Source: Paenibacillus_S sp043945595
GTDB lineage: Bacteria; Bacillota; Bacilli; Paenibacillales; NBRC-103111
Direction: 5' to 3'
Assembly: GCF_043945595.1 (NCBI RefSeq)
Contig: NZ_JBIFNP010000001.1
Location: 4,960,001 to 5,024,000 of the forward strand
Length of the DNA: 64,000 nt
Shown here: in pieces, positions 36,849-45,999 of the stretch
How positions within the stretch are numbered: the first letter of the stretch is position 1
Layout: each line of letters starts with the position of its first letter
The notes under the pieces: model-generated
The model's database searches: none
Told to the model about the DNA's origin: nothing
Seen by the model: the letters and a program-made list of their open reading frames with translations, nothing else
Translations under genes and position numbers: made by a program

Positions 36849-37818
36849 ATGATAGAAGTTAACCAGCTTTCCAAAAGCTTTCGTATTCCGCAGGCCGGTA
36901 TAGGGCGGTGGGACAAAATTCAAGCCTTCCTGACGGGCAGGCATCACGAAAAACAAGCCGGTCCGCGACATCAGCTTCCGCGTAGACCGCGGTGAATTCG
37001 TCGGCTATATCGGCCCGAACGGGGCCGGCAAATCGACAACGATCAAAATGCTGACAGGAATTCTTCATCCCTCCGCGGGACAAGTGCTGATCGACGGTGT
37101 CAGCCCTCATCAGGCGAGGCGTCAGGTCGTCCGCAAGCTGGGCGTCGTTTTCGGACAGCGGAGCCAGCTGTGGTGGGATTTGCCCGTGCAGGACTCCTTC
37201 GATATTCTCGCCGCCATGTACAATATCGATCCGCAGCAGCACAAGCGGACGCTGACCGGGCTCAGCGACCTGCTGCAGCTGGATGAGTTCATCCGGACGC
37301 CGGTCCGGAAGCTGTCGCTGGGCCAGCGGATGAGAGCCGACCTGGCGGCGGCTATGCTGCATAACCCGGACATTTTGTTTCTCGACGAGCCGACGATCGG
37401 ACTGGACATTGTTGCCAAGAAGGCGATCCGCGGCCTGCTGAAATCGTTGAACCGCGATCTGGGCAAAACCGTGTTGCTCACCACGCACGACATGGACGAT
37501 ATCGAGCAGCTGTGCGAGCGCGTCATGGTGATCAATCACGGGCAGCTGGCTTATGACGGAACGATCGACGTCCTGCGGGAGCGGATCGGGCTGCCGACGC
37601 GGATGAAGATCAGCTTTGCCGGCGAGGTGCATATCCCGGCCGAGTGGCGGGGCGGCTTTGATATCGTAGAGCGCGGCAGCTCCTCGATGACCGTCCGCTG
37701 CAACCGCAAAACCATTCAAGCGATGGAGGTGCTGCGTCAAGTCGAGCAGTGGGGCGCAATTGACGACGTCCATATGGAGGAACCCGACTTCGAAGAGATC
37801 ATTCATCGTATTTATTAA
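36849..37818 (+). CDS. ABC transporter ATP-binding protein (one frameshift)
   Basis: ATPase subunit, about 322 residues after repair. MIEVNQLSKSFRIPQAG start with AAAGGAG 9 nt upstream; Walker A GPNGAGKST, Q-loop GQRSQLWWD, signature LSLGQRMRADLA, Walker B DILFLDEPT, H-loop TTHDMDDIE. The frame breaks at 36957, where dropping one G in CAAGCCGGTCC gives QPVRDISFRVDRGEFVGYIG. The C-terminal 90 residues are the usual accessory domain of NatA-like exporters. A gap of 181 nt separates it from the permeases; degenerate GGCACAGACAGT repeats lie in that gap. Confidence 0.88.
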
Positions 37819-37976
37819 GCGGAAGGAGAATTCCGAGCTCGGTACGGTGATTTTTTCATGGACCTTCTGGTTGCACGTGTGTCCCTTTGCGTTAAAAAAC
37901 TTTATAATAGAATAAAAGCAATGAGCCGATCGGCCTAAAGCTAATTCGACGGGCTTAACCAAAGGAGTGATGGACA

Positions 37977-38732
37977 ATGGCAAAAGTGGCAATCCTATCC
38001 GATATCCACGGGAATTTGCCCGCCCTGGAAGCGGTGATTAAAGACATCCGCAAGCGCCGGATCCAAAAGGTTATTTGCTTGGGCGATCTGGTAGGAAAAG
38101 GGCCTCAGCCCGCCGAGGTGGTGGACCGCATCCGGGAATGGTGCGAGGTAACGGTTCAAGGGAATTGGGATTTGGGCATCAACGATCCCCAGGATAAAGA
38201 AACCGGACAATGGCAGCAGGCCCGGCTCGGCGAGGAACGGCTGCAGTTTTTAAAAGAGCTGCCCTTCTCTCTCGACCTCCATCTGAGCGGCCGCTGGCTG
38301 CGTCTGTTTCACGCCTCCGCCAAAAGCGTGTACCATAGGGTTCCCCGCAAAGCCCCGAAGAAAGAAAGGCTCGGCCTGTTCCAGCACACGGACATGACCG
38401 GCTATCCTTCCGGTGAAGGGGAAGGGCGGCAGCCTGATATCGTCGGCTACGGAGACATTCATCTTCCGTTTGTTCAGACCCTCAAAACCAAGGAAGGCAA
38501 AGGGCTCCTGCTGTTCAATGCAGGAAGCGTCGGAGCGCCGTATGACGGGATTCCCCACGCCTCCTACGCGATTGTCGAAGGAAAGCCCGACGGCGGGGCA
38601 GGTGAGCCGTTTGCCATCCAGCTCGTGCGGGTTCCTTATGACGTCGAGCAGGTAATAGCGGTCGCCGAGCAGGTCGGGCTGCCGAATCTGGAACGTTTCC
38701 GCTACGAAATACGGACCGGTCTTGAGCAATAA
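37977..38732 (+). CDS. metallophosphoesterase family protein
   Basis: 251 residues of the calcineurin-like fold, YfcE/bacterial diadenosine-phosphatase-like branch. Metal motifs SDIHGNLPALEAV, CLGDLVGKGP, GNWD, GYGDIH and NAGSVG are all present. Cytoplasmic. Substrate unknown; it may be a phosphodiesterase or a protein phosphatase. Ribosome site AAAGGAG precedes ATG. The MFS gene starts 36 nt after it, so co-transcription is likely. Confidence 0.87.
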   Translation: MAKVAILSDIHGNLPALEAVIKDIRKRRIQKVICLGDLVGKGPQPAEVVDRIREWCEVTVQGNWDLGINDPQDKETGQWQQARLGEERLQFLKELPFSLDLHLSGRWLRLFHASAKSVYHRVPRKAPKKERLGLFQHTDMTGYPSGEGEGRQPDIVGYGDIHLPFVQTLKTKEGKGLLLFNAGSVGAPYDGIPHASYAIVEGKPDGGAGEPFAIQLVRVPYDVEQVIAVAEQVGLPNLERFRYEIRTGLEQ

Positions 38733-38767
38733 ACACCGCCGGACAGGCAGGAAAGGAGGAGGATGGT

Positions 38768-39985
38768 TTGGCAAGATGGCAAATTAATTTGACCGTGCTT
38801 TGGCTGGGGCAGTTTCTGGTCATGGGCGGCATGACGATGATCATTCCGTTTTTACCCTTGTACATACAGGAGATGGGCGTGACCGATACGCACCAGGTCG
38901 CCATGTGGTCCAGCGTTATTTTTGCAGGCAATTTCGTGACTTCCTTCCTGTTTCAGCCCTTGTGGGGCAGCTTGGCGGACCGCTACGGCAGGAAAGTCAT
39001 GCTGCTGCGCTCGGGCTTCGGCATGGCGCTCGTCATGACGCTGATGGGCTTTGCCAGCGACCCGCTGCATCTGCTGCTGCTGCGCGTCCTAAACGGCATC
39101 ATCTCCGGCTTTATGCCGGCCGCCGTAGCGCTGATGTCCACCAATACGCCAAGGGAAAAAATCGGCTTCGCCATGGGCACCCTCCAATCGGGAGGCGTGG
39201 CCGGCTCGATTCTCGGACCGTTTATCGGCGGGCTGCTCGCCGAGTGGATCGGTTTCCGCTCGATCTTTTACATTACCGGAGCCCTGCTGTTCTGCGCTTC
39301 TCTGCTCGCAACGTTTCTCGTCAAAGAGAAATTCGATGCGGCGGCGGCTCAGAACAAGCCGAAGGTATCTACCCTGGACAGCTTCCGGGAGCTGAAAAAA
39401 ACGAAGGAGCTGCCGAGTCTGTACGCGGTCACGTTCGTCATCCAGTTCTCGATGCTCAGCTCGATGGCGCTCATCCCTCTCTTCGTGCAGGATTTGCACG
39501 GCAAAGGGGAAATGCTCGCGTTTTTTGCCGGACTGGTCGGCTCGGTCACCGGCTTCTCGAATATGATCGCCTCGCCGATTCTCGGCAAATTAAGCGACCG
39601 GATCGGCCCGGTGAAAATTCTTGCCGTCTGTCTCCTGGGGGCTGCCGTTTCGTTCATTCCGCAGGCGCTCGTCACCAACATATGGCAGCTGCTCGCCGCG
39701 CGCTTCATGCTTGGTATCTTTATGGGCGGCATGCTGCCCAGCGTACAAATGCTGATCCGCACCTATACGCCCAATGGCATGGAAAGCCGATCCTACAGCT
39801 TCAACACGAGCGCGCTGGCGCTGGGCAACATGATGGGTCCCGTCATCGGCGGCACGCTGTCCAGCTGGATCGGTATCCGCGGGCTGTTCCTGATGGCCGC
39901 CGTGCTGCTGTTCGCCAACATGCTCTGGGTGCGCAAGTCGCTGCTGCACCGCAGCGGGCGCCCGGAGGGCCGCCCTGCCGGATAG
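38768..39985 (+). CDS. MFS drug-efflux type transporter (DHA1)
   Basis: 405 residues, 12 membrane segments. The loop 2-3 motif GSLADRYGRKVMLLRS and the antiporter motif GGVAGSILGPFIGGLLAE in helix 5 indicate a DHA1 drug:H+ antiporter, near YitG/MdtG of Bacillus and E. coli. Start TTG 38768 after AGGAGGAGG. Shares a bidirectional terminator with the O-methyltransferase gene. Confidence 0.87.
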   Translation: MARWQINLTVLWLGQFLVMGGMTMIIPFLPLYIQEMGVTDTHQVAMWSSVIFAGNFVTSFLFQPLWGSLADRYGRKVMLLRSGFGMALVMTLMGFASDPLHLLLLRVLNGIISGFMPAAVALMSTNTPREKIGFAMGTLQSGGVAGSILGPFIGGLLAEWIGFRSIFYITGALLFCASLLATFLVKEKFDAAAAQNKPKVSTLDSFRELKKTKELPSLYAVTFVIQFSMLSSMALIPLFVQDLHGKGEMLAFFAGLVGSVTGFSNMIASPILGKLSDRIGPVKILAVCLLGAAVSFIPQALVTNIWQLLAARFMLGIFMGGMLPSVQMLIRTYTPNGMESRSYSFNTSALALGNMMGPVIGGTLSSWIGIRGLFLMAAVLLFANMLWVRKSLLHRSGRPEGRPAG

Positions 39986-40018
39986 ACCGGCGATAACGGT
40001 GCCGAAGACGCTATCGCA

Positions 40019-40097
40019 AAAAAACAACCACCATTCCTGTGCTCCCAGAAATCGGCGTATCGGCCGTCGGGTCACAGAATCGGTGGTTGTGCTTTTT
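40019..40097. terminator. bidirectional terminator
   Basis: AAAACAACCACC ... TGTG / CACA ... GGTGGTTGT, with A and T runs on the two sides. Confidence 0.75.
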
Positions 40098-40128
40098 ATA
40101 TCCGGAAGCTTCGCCCGAGCCCGCCTGC

Positions 40129-40764
40129 CTAACGGATACGGGCAATCGCCAAGCCGTCATAAGCAGGCAGAATAACGCCCTCCAGCCGGGGATCGCTTGT
40201 CATCAGCTCATTGAACAGGCGCATTTTGACGACACGGTTGCCTTGCGCGCCCGGGTCCATAATATCGCCGTGCAGCAGTGTATTGTCTCCTACGATAACC
40301 GCGCCGGGGTTCCCCAGCCGAATCGCCCATTCGAGGTAATTCGGGTAATTGCCCTTGTCCGCATCGATGAAGAACAGGTCGAACTTACAGCCCTCGTTCT
40401 CCAGCTGCTTCAAGCTGTCCAGCGCCTCGCCTACCCGGTATTCGACCTTCTCTCCCAGACCGGCCTCCCGCAGGTTATCGAGCGCGACATCGGCATAATC
40501 CTGCTTCAGCTCCAGCGAAACGAGCATTCCTTCTTCGCCGAGGCCGCGTGCCAGACAGATGCCGCTGTAGCCGCCGAGCGCTCCGATTTCCAGCACGCGT
40601 TTCGCCCCGGTCATTTTCGTCAGCAGCGTCAGCAGCTTGCCGTAGCCCGCCGCGACCGAAATGTCGGGCATGCCTTTCGCACGAATGACTTCCTTCACTT
40701 TCTCCAACTGGGCATCCCGCTCCAATAAGGACTCTACATATTCCTCCGCCGATGGCTGCGTCAT
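40129..40764 (-). CDS. O-methyltransferase family 3 (YrrM/CCoAOMT-like)
   Basis: 211 residues. SAM motif VLEIGALGGYSGICLARGL, then LELKQDYADVALDNLREAGL, FFIDADKGNYPNYLEW (metal ligand Asp) and GDNTLLHGDIMDP, typical of cation-dependent O-methyltransferases. The second of two Met codons (40764) has the better spacing to GGGAGG. In Bacillus the relative TrmR (YrrM) modifies tRNA wobble uridine, but many paralogues act on small catechols; which applies is open. Confidence 0.86.
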   Translation of the reverse strand: MTQPSAEEYVESLLERDAQLEKVKEVIRAKGMPDISVAAGYGKLLTLLTKMTGAKRVLEIGALGGYSGICLARGLGEEGMLVSLELKQDYADVALDNLREAGLGEKVEYRVGEALDSLKQLENEGCKFDLFFIDADKGNYPNYLEWAIRLGNPGAVIVGDNTLLHGDIMDPGAQGNRVVKMRLFNELMTSDPRLEGVILPAYDGLAIARIR

Positions 40765-40850
40765 TGCCATTCCTCCCGAATCATTTGTATAAACCGAAGG
40801 TTTATCCTATACTAGACTATTGTATGGCTTTTCCAAAAAGACTTCAACAT

Positions 40851-40866
40851 AACGCTTGCAAACGTT
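40851..40866 (+). promoter_or_regulatory. 16-bp near-palindrome, candidate LacI-type operator
   Basis: AACGCTTGCAAACGTT is symmetric except for one base pair and lies 25 nt before the rlmL-like start. It resembles LacI/CcpA half-sites; TTGCAAACGTTAGTT departs from the cre consensus at one core position. Confidence 0.35.
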
Positions 40867-40891
40867 AGTTTGAAATATGGAGTGAAACTTG

Positions 40892-42046
40892 ATGCAGGAA
40901 ATTGAATTAATCGCCACTTGTCCTATGGGATTGGAGGCTGTTGTAGCCCGGGAGGTGCGGGAGCTCGGCTATGACCGGGTTACCGTCGAAAACGGACGCG
41001 TGCTGTTCATCGGCGACGAAATGGCCATCTGCCGCGCCAATCTGTGGCTGCGCACCGCGGAGCGCGTGCTCGTCAAAATGGGGCAGTTCGAAGCGCTCAC
41101 CTTCGACGAGCTGTTCGAAGGAACCAAGGCGCTGCCTTGGCCGGACTGGATTCCCGAGGACGCGGAGTTTCCCGTGGAGGGCCGCTCCCATAAATCCCAG
41201 CTGTCCAGTGTGCCGGCCTGCCAGGGGATCGTAAAGAAAGCGATCGTCGAGAGCATGAAGCTGCGCTACGGCACCGAATGGTTCCGGGAAACGGGCGCGC
41301 GCTACGTTATTGAGGTTGCGATGCTGAACGACATCGCAACCTTGACGCTCGATACGACGGGCGTCGGGCTGCACAAGCGGGGATACCGGAAGCTGGCAAC
41401 GGAAGCCCCGCTTCGCGAGACGATGGCGGCAGCGATGGTGCTGCTGAGCCGCTGGCGGGCGGAACGCCCGCTGTACGACCCGTTCTGCGGGTCGGGTACG
41501 ATTCCGATCGAGGCCGCGATGATCGGCTGGAACCTGGCGCCGGGCCTGCGGCGCACCTTCGCCGCCGAGGCGTGGCCGGTCGTGCCGGAGCGCCTCTGGA
41601 GCGAGGCGCGGGATGAGGCCTTCGATCTCGTGCGGGATGACGTGCCGCTCGAGATCACCGGCTCCGACATCGACAGCGAGGCTATCGATGTCGCGCTGGC
41701 CGCCGCCAAGGCGGCCGGGCTGGCGAAGGAGCTGCGCCTGCAGGTGCTGCCGGTGGCCAAGGCCCGGCCGCGCGGCGATTACGGCGTCGTGATCACCAAC
41801 CCACCGTACGGCGAACGGCTCGGCGATCACGAGGAAGCCGAGCGTGTGCTGCGCCAGCTGGGCAGCATTACGGCGCAGCTGCCGAACTGGTCGACGTTCA
41901 TCTTAAGCCCCAGCCGCCAGCTGGAGCACTATATGGGACGCAAGGCCGATAAGAAGCGGAAGCTGTTCAACGGCCGGATCGAGTGCAATCTGTTTCAGTA
42001 CCTCGGACCGCTGCCGCCCCGTCCGCCGCGGGAACCGCAAAGCTGA
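40892..42046 (+). CDS. THUMP domain class I RNA methyltransferase (RlmL/YpsC-like)
   Basis: 384 residues. N-terminal ferredoxin-like and THUMP part (LIATCPMGLEAVVAREVREL to about 160), then the RNA methylase domain with YDPFCGSGTIPIEAAMI (SAM), TGSDIDSEAIDVA and the catalytic NPPYGERLG. It should methylate N2-guanine in 23S rRNA as YpsC/RlmL does; tRNA guanine methylation (Trm14/TrmN type) is the alternative. ATG 40892 follows GGAG. A terminator follows at 42144. Confidence 0.9.
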   Translation: MQEIELIATCPMGLEAVVAREVRELGYDRVTVENGRVLFIGDEMAICRANLWLRTAERVLVKMGQFEALTFDELFEGTKALPWPDWIPEDAEFPVEGRSHKSQLSSVPACQGIVKKAIVESMKLRYGTEWFRETGARYVIEVAMLNDIATLTLDTTGVGLHKRGYRKLATEAPLRETMAAAMVLLSRWRAERPLYDPFCGSGTIPIEAAMIGWNLAPGLRRTFAAEAWPVVPERLWSEARDEAFDLVRDDVPLEITGSDIDSEAIDVALAAAKAAGLAKELRLQVLPVAKARPRGDYGVVITNPPYGERLGDHEEAERVLRQLGSITAQLPNWSTFILSPSRQLEHYMGRKADKKRKLFNGRIECNLFQYLGPLPPRPPREPQS

Positions 42047-42143
42047 TCCGCTGGCTGCCGATGCCCAAACTTTCATGGCGCGGAGCCGGACAAATGAAGT
42101 AAGCTGAGCCCAAAGGGCAGAACCGGCGGAGCTATGCCGGGCA

Positions 42144-42195
42144 AGACGCCTCCAAAACCACGATTAAAGTGGGGATGGAGGCGTCTATTTTTATA
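42144..42195. terminator. bidirectional terminator
   Basis: AGACGCCTCCA / TGGAGGCGTCT followed by ATTTTTA on the plus strand and A/T-rich sequence on the minus strand. Confidence 0.85.
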
Positions 42196-42208
42196 AATAA
42201 TAGGCAGG

Positions 42209-45200
42209 TTATTTCTTGTCCACTTTACTTCCGTTCTTAAATTCGCCTTCGAATTCCAGCTTGCCGTCCGTATCATAGAGCTTGCCCCGGCCCTGAGGCT
42301 GTCCGTCCACAAGCTCTCCCTCATAACGCGTGCCCCAGCCGAAATACAGCTTGCCGGTTCCGTTGAACGTCTGGTTCACCTCTACGGGCGCACCCATGCT
42401 GTCGGTAAATTCTCCTTCGTCGGTCAAGCTTCCATATTCGAACGTGCCTTTGTAGACGATGCCGTCGGGATAATACAAGGTACCTTGCCCGTTGTAGTAT
42501 CCGTCTTGAAAATCCCCTTCATAAAGCAGGCGGCCCGTCTTCGTAAATTCCTTCCCTTTCCCATTCCAGTTGCCGTATTCGAACGCTCCCGCATAATCCG
42601 GCTGCCCGTTATCGAAGAAAGATTTGCCCTGACCGTTCGGATAGCCGTCCTGGAATTGTCCGTCATACCATACTTGACCGTCGGCAGAAAATAACTGACC
42701 GAAGCCGCTCGCTTTTCCTTCATGGTACGTTCCACGGTGCTCCAGCTTGCCGTCCAGGCCGTAGGTCTCGCCCTGTCCTTCTATAATTCCGTCTTTGAAT
42801 TCGCCCTGATATACCGACCCGTCGGCCTGTCGATACACCCCTTTGCCCTGCTGTACCCCGTTCGTTACCGGCTTGCCTTCGCGATCGGCGAATACGCCTT
42901 TGGCCTTATCGGCATAATCGCCGTCCTTAAACGTCCCCGTATACGTATCTCCGTTGGCAAAGATCAGCTTGCCCTGCCCGTCATAACGGGATTGGCTAAA
43001 GCCTCCTTCATAGACGATCCTGCCGTCCGAATAGACCGTTCCGCGGCCTTCGCGCATCCCTTGGAGCAATCCGCCTTCATAGGTCAGCTTCCCTTCCCAG
43101 TCGTACGTTTTCCCTTCGCCGCTTCGTTTGCCGTCTACGTATTCCCCATCGAATTGAAGCTTGCCTTCGAAATTGTACTCCTTGCCGTAGCCGTTCCGCT
43201 CATCGTTCGCATAGGCACCTTCAAATACAAGCGTTCCTTCATCGTTATACATCTTGATTTCGCCATCCAGCTTCCCGTTGGCAAAGTTCCCCTTGATCCG
43301 GCTCTTGCCTTCGAGATAATAAGTTCCCTTGCCGTTCGGCTGTCCGGATCGGACTTCTCCCTCATACCATTGACCATTGGAAAAGAACCGTACGCCGCTC
43401 CCGTTCTCAGCCGGATGAAGGACTTGGCCGCCGCGGTCCTTAAAGACGCCCCGATCGAATTCATTGTTCACGAAGCTCCCCGTATAAGTGGAGCCGTTGG
43501 AGAAATACATCGTCCCTTCAGCGAAATCGTTGTGCTTGAAGGTTCCCTCAAACCATAAATACGAGGAATCCAAATAATATTTGCCCTCGACCATCTCGTC
43601 ATCCTTCACTGTGCCTTCGAACCGCTCGCCGTTGGCATAGCGGACCTCTCCCCTGCCGGAGCTGACCCCTTGTACAAATTCGCCGGTATAAGAACCGCCT
43701 TCGGCATAATATACGGTGCCGTGGCCCTGAAGGGCATTATCCGCCACTTCGCCGGCGTAAAACAACCGTCCCTCGGCGTCGTACAGCTTGCCAGGCCCGT
43801 TCGGCTTGCCGTTCTTCACGCTGCCGGACCATTTGCTCCCGTCCGCCCAATAGATTTTGCCGAAGCCTTCCAGTACGTTATGGGAGAACTGACCTGCTTG
43901 CAGGAGCCTGCCCTGCAGATCGTACAGCTTGCCGCGGCCTTCCTTGCTGCCGTTTTTCCAGCCGCCTTCATATTCCACATCTCCGTTCAGGTTATAAGAA
44001 GTGCCCTGTCCGTCATATTTGCCGTTGCGGAAGCTCCCCGCGTAAAGCAAGCTTCCCGACGCATCGTAAGCTTTCCCGATCCCGTCCGTCACAGGCGTCA
44101 CCAGGTAAACGGCGAGCTTCTCCTTGTTCCAGTACACCTGCTTCTGTGAAGCCTCGCCTACAAAACGAAGCGGCACGAAGGTTGTCCCTTCCCTTAAGCT
44201 CGGAGCTGCGCTCAGCTGTACTGGGGTTCCGTTGACCAGAGCCTCGTTTGCTCCAATCGAAAGAACGATTTCCAAGCCTTCCTTCTTCCCTGTCACCTGC
44301 TGCTTCTGTTCATCCCAGGCAATCTGAAGCCCAAGCTTCTCAAAAACAGGCCGGAAAGGCACGAGCACCGTTCCCTCCTCATTCAGCGGAGGCTGCTCGA
44401 AGCGGATTCTCTCATCGTCGACAGAGACCGTAATCGGCAGCTCAAAGCCCGGCAGCTTGTCGGTATCATAGCTGATCTCGACTCCCCTTCCCTGCAGCTC
44501 TCTAAGGACATCGGCCGCAGCCGGTGTCAGCGGGTTGCCTTCCAAATAAACCTCGCGAAGCCGGGGAAGAGCGGTTAAAGCCGTTAAATCGGAGATTTGA
44601 TTATTTTTTAAATAGAGCGTCTTCAAGCCTGTCATGGAACGAAGCGCCCCGATCTCCGTCAACCCTGTCTGGTTGAGAAACAAATGCTCCAGCCCGGTCA
44701 GCTTGGATAAGCCTCCCAGCTCCTGAAGCGGATTGGAGGACAAGTCGAGCACTTTCAGCTTCTCCATTCCTTCTATCCCGGACAAATCCGTGATGCCTGC
44801 CTGCGAAATAAACAGCTGCTCCAGCCCGGTCAGCTGCCATAAGCCCTTCGGGTCATGAACCGGATTTCCGTCGAGAAATAACATATGCAGCCTCGGCAGT
44901 TCGCTCAGCGTCCGGATATCTTCGATCCGGTTGCCGGTCAGGTCGAGCGCTGTAAGCTTCTTCAGCCCGCTGAGAGGATATACATCCGTGATTTGATTGT
45001 TTCGCAGGATCAGCTTGCTCAATGCCGAGGCATACTGCAAACCGGTCAATTCGCCGATGCCGTTCTTGCCCTTGGTTCCGATCCAAACCAGGGTGCTCAT
45101 CCGCTCCAGATCCTCGGGAGTCAGCTCGCCCGCCGGCTTCTTCAATTGCTTTCGAATCGCTGTCTCCAGCTGGGTATCGGGCACTAACTGCAAGCTCTCC

Positions 45201-45301
45201 GCCTGCACGGAAGCAGGGATCACGGCGCTTATCGGAGCGGCAAGCAGCGCGGAAAGAATAATTGCTTGTAAAGCGAGGGAAGGTCGTTGTCGTTTGTCCA
45301 T
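42209..45301 (-). CDS. secreted leucine-rich repeat / copper-amine-oxidase-N / MORN-repeat protein
   Basis: Large secreted protein of 1030 residues. ATG 45301 with AGGAGA 5 nt upstream gives a clear signal peptide (LALQAIILSALLAAPISA, cleavage near AQA-like VQA at 34). Residues about 45-275 are nine or ten 22-residue leucine-rich repeats (LTALDLTGNRIEDI, LKVLDLSSNPLQEL, LKTLYLKNNQISDL). About 285-405 is a copper amine oxidase N-terminal-like module (VLVPFRPVFEKLGLQIAWDE; TFVPLRFVGEAS). From about 410 to the end run roughly 24 MORN repeats (pattern Y-x-G-x-F-x-x-G-x-x-x-G-x-G). No sortase motif or transmembrane anchor, so release or wall binding through the CuAO-N module is likely. Function unknown. 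A terminator separates it from the c-di-GMP-controlled gene upstream. Confidence 0.85.
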   Translation of the reverse strand: MDKRQRPSLALQAIILSALLAAPISAVIPASVQAESLQLVPDTQLETAIRKQLKKPAGELTPEDLERMSTLVWIGTKGKNGIGELTGLQYASALSKLILRNNQITDVYPLSGLKKLTALDLTGNRIEDIRTLSELPRLHMLFLDGNPVHDPKGLWQLTGLEQLFISQAGITDLSGIEGMEKLKVLDLSSNPLQELGGLSKLTGLEHLFLNQTGLTEIGALRSMTGLKTLYLKNNQISDLTALTALPRLREVYLEGNPLTPAAADVLRELQGRGVEISYDTDKLPGFELPITVSVDDERIRFEQPPLNEEGTVLVPFRPVFEKLGLQIAWDEQKQQVTGKKEGLEIVLSIGANEALVNGTPVQLSAAPSLREGTTFVPLRFVGEASQKQVYWNKEKLAVYLVTPVTDGIGKAYDASGSLLYAGSFRNGKYDGQGTSYNLNGDVEYEGGWKNGSKEGRGKLYDLQGRLLQAGQFSHNVLEGFGKIYWADGSKWSGSVKNGKPNGPGKLYDAEGRLFYAGEVADNALQGHGTVYYAEGGSYTGEFVQGVSSGRGEVRYANGERFEGTVKDDEMVEGKYYLDSSYLWFEGTFKHNDFAEGTMYFSNGSTYTGSFVNNEFDRGVFKDRGGQVLHPAENGSGVRFFSNGQWYEGEVRSGQPNGKGTYYLEGKSRIKGNFANGKLDGEIKMYNDEGTLVFEGAYANDERNGYGKEYNFEGKLQFDGEYVDGKRSGEGKTYDWEGKLTYEGGLLQGMREGRGTVYSDGRIVYEGGFSQSRYDGQGKLIFANGDTYTGTFKDGDYADKAKGVFADREGKPVTNGVQQGKGVYRQADGSVYQGEFKDGIIEGQGETYGLDGKLEHRGTYHEGKASGFGQLFSADGQVWYDGQFQDGYPNGQGKSFFDNGQPDYAGAFEYGNWNGKGKEFTKTGRLLYEGDFQDGYYNGQGTLYYPDGIVYKGTFEYGSLTDEGEFTDSMGAPVEVNQTFNGTGKLYFGWGTRYEGELVDGQPQGRGKLYDTDGKLEFEGEFKNGSKVDKK

Positions 45302-45417
45302 ATAGGTCTCCTGTTCTATGTACGTAGGCATAACCTCTGGTAATTCTATGGATTCCACAAAATTCCTTCATTTGTGTAAAATTTTCACAAAAAAGGCAGT
45401 AAAGACGGCAGCAAGAA

Positions 45418-45466
45418 AAAAACATGCTGCCGCAGCCCCTACGCGGGAACTGCAGCCGCATGCTTT
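45418..45466 (-). terminator. terminator of the c-di-GMP-controlled gene
   Basis: On the minus strand GCATGCGGCTGCAG / CTGCGGCAGCATG followed by T7. Confidence 0.8.
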
Positions 45467-45508
45467 TTCAATGAATGGCCTTGCTTCCTACCCGATCCGC
45501 CCGAGGAA

Positions 45509-45785
45509 CTAGGCCAAGCGCTTAACCTCAGAGCGGCAGCTTAAATAATCGTACAAGCTTAGAAACAGATCGTTCTCCATCTCGCTGCGCAGCGAAAACT
45601 TCACTTCCCCGCGCCAATAAAAGGTGATCAAATGGCTTCGCTTTCCCATCACCATTTCCACATCCCAGCAAGGTGCCCTTTAAATCGAACACTTCCTTGT
45701 TTACGAACATTTTAGGTCCGTCGCTGGACAAATAAACGCCCAGCATATCTTTGCCGATCACCGCATAAAACCCTTCCCTTGTCAT
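45509..45785 (-). CDS. orphan protein under c-di-GMP riboswitch (91 aa, one frameshift)
   Basis: Small protein starting MTREGFYAVIGKDMLGVYLS at ATG 45785, GAGGAG 8 nt upstream. The frame breaks at 45668; removing one base joins NKEVFDLKGTL to WDVEMVMGKRSHLITFYWRG and then EVKFSLRSEMENDLFLSLYD, ending at TAG 45509, 91 residues. Without repair the C-terminus becomes composition-poor. No signal peptide or membrane helix. I do not recognise the family. A nine-codon frame (GTG, MIWGMRRRA) overlaps the start as TGATG and could couple translation. Its riboswitch marks it as a c-di-GMP output gene. Confidence 0.65.
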
Positions 45786-45831
45786 CACGCTCTTCTCCTC
45801 ATTCCCCAAATCACCGTTCCTCCTCTCCCGT

Positions 45832-45871
45832 AAAAAAAGAATAGGACTCCCTTTGCCCAGGCAGGAGTCCG
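45832..45871 (-). terminator. riboswitch expression-platform terminator
   Basis: Minus strand GGACTCC / GGGAGTCC with a 13-nt loop, followed by TATTC and T7; it lies between the aptamer and the start codon at 45785. Confidence 0.85.
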
Positions 45872-45897
45872 CAAGCATCTATAACGCATCACCAATT

Positions 45898-45988
45898 CCT
45901 TCGGCAGCTGGCTGGCGGGACGCTTCAAGCATCCTTCGCCCCTGTAGCTTTGCGTCACAAGCTTTCGCTTGCTTTGCCATTTATCGGG
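45898..45988 (-). ncRNA. cyclic di-GMP-I (GEMM-I) riboswitch aptamer
   Basis: Read on the minus strand: ATGGCAAAGC, a stem GCAAGC-GAAA-GCTTGT with the GAAA tetraloop, then the diagnostic TGACGCAAAGCTACAGGG, a variable arm, and the closing CCAGCCAGCTGCCGAAGG. These are the conserved blocks of the GEMM-I class in order and spacing. It is followed by an intrinsic terminator, so it should act by transcription attenuation. Confidence 0.9.
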
Positions 45989-45999
45989 CAGTTGAAGTA

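Noticed and set aside
42722..43558. 278-codon plus-strand open frame with hydrophobic composition
   Set aside because: Antisense shadow of the MORN repeats; the periodic hydrophobicity mirrors the repeat unit.
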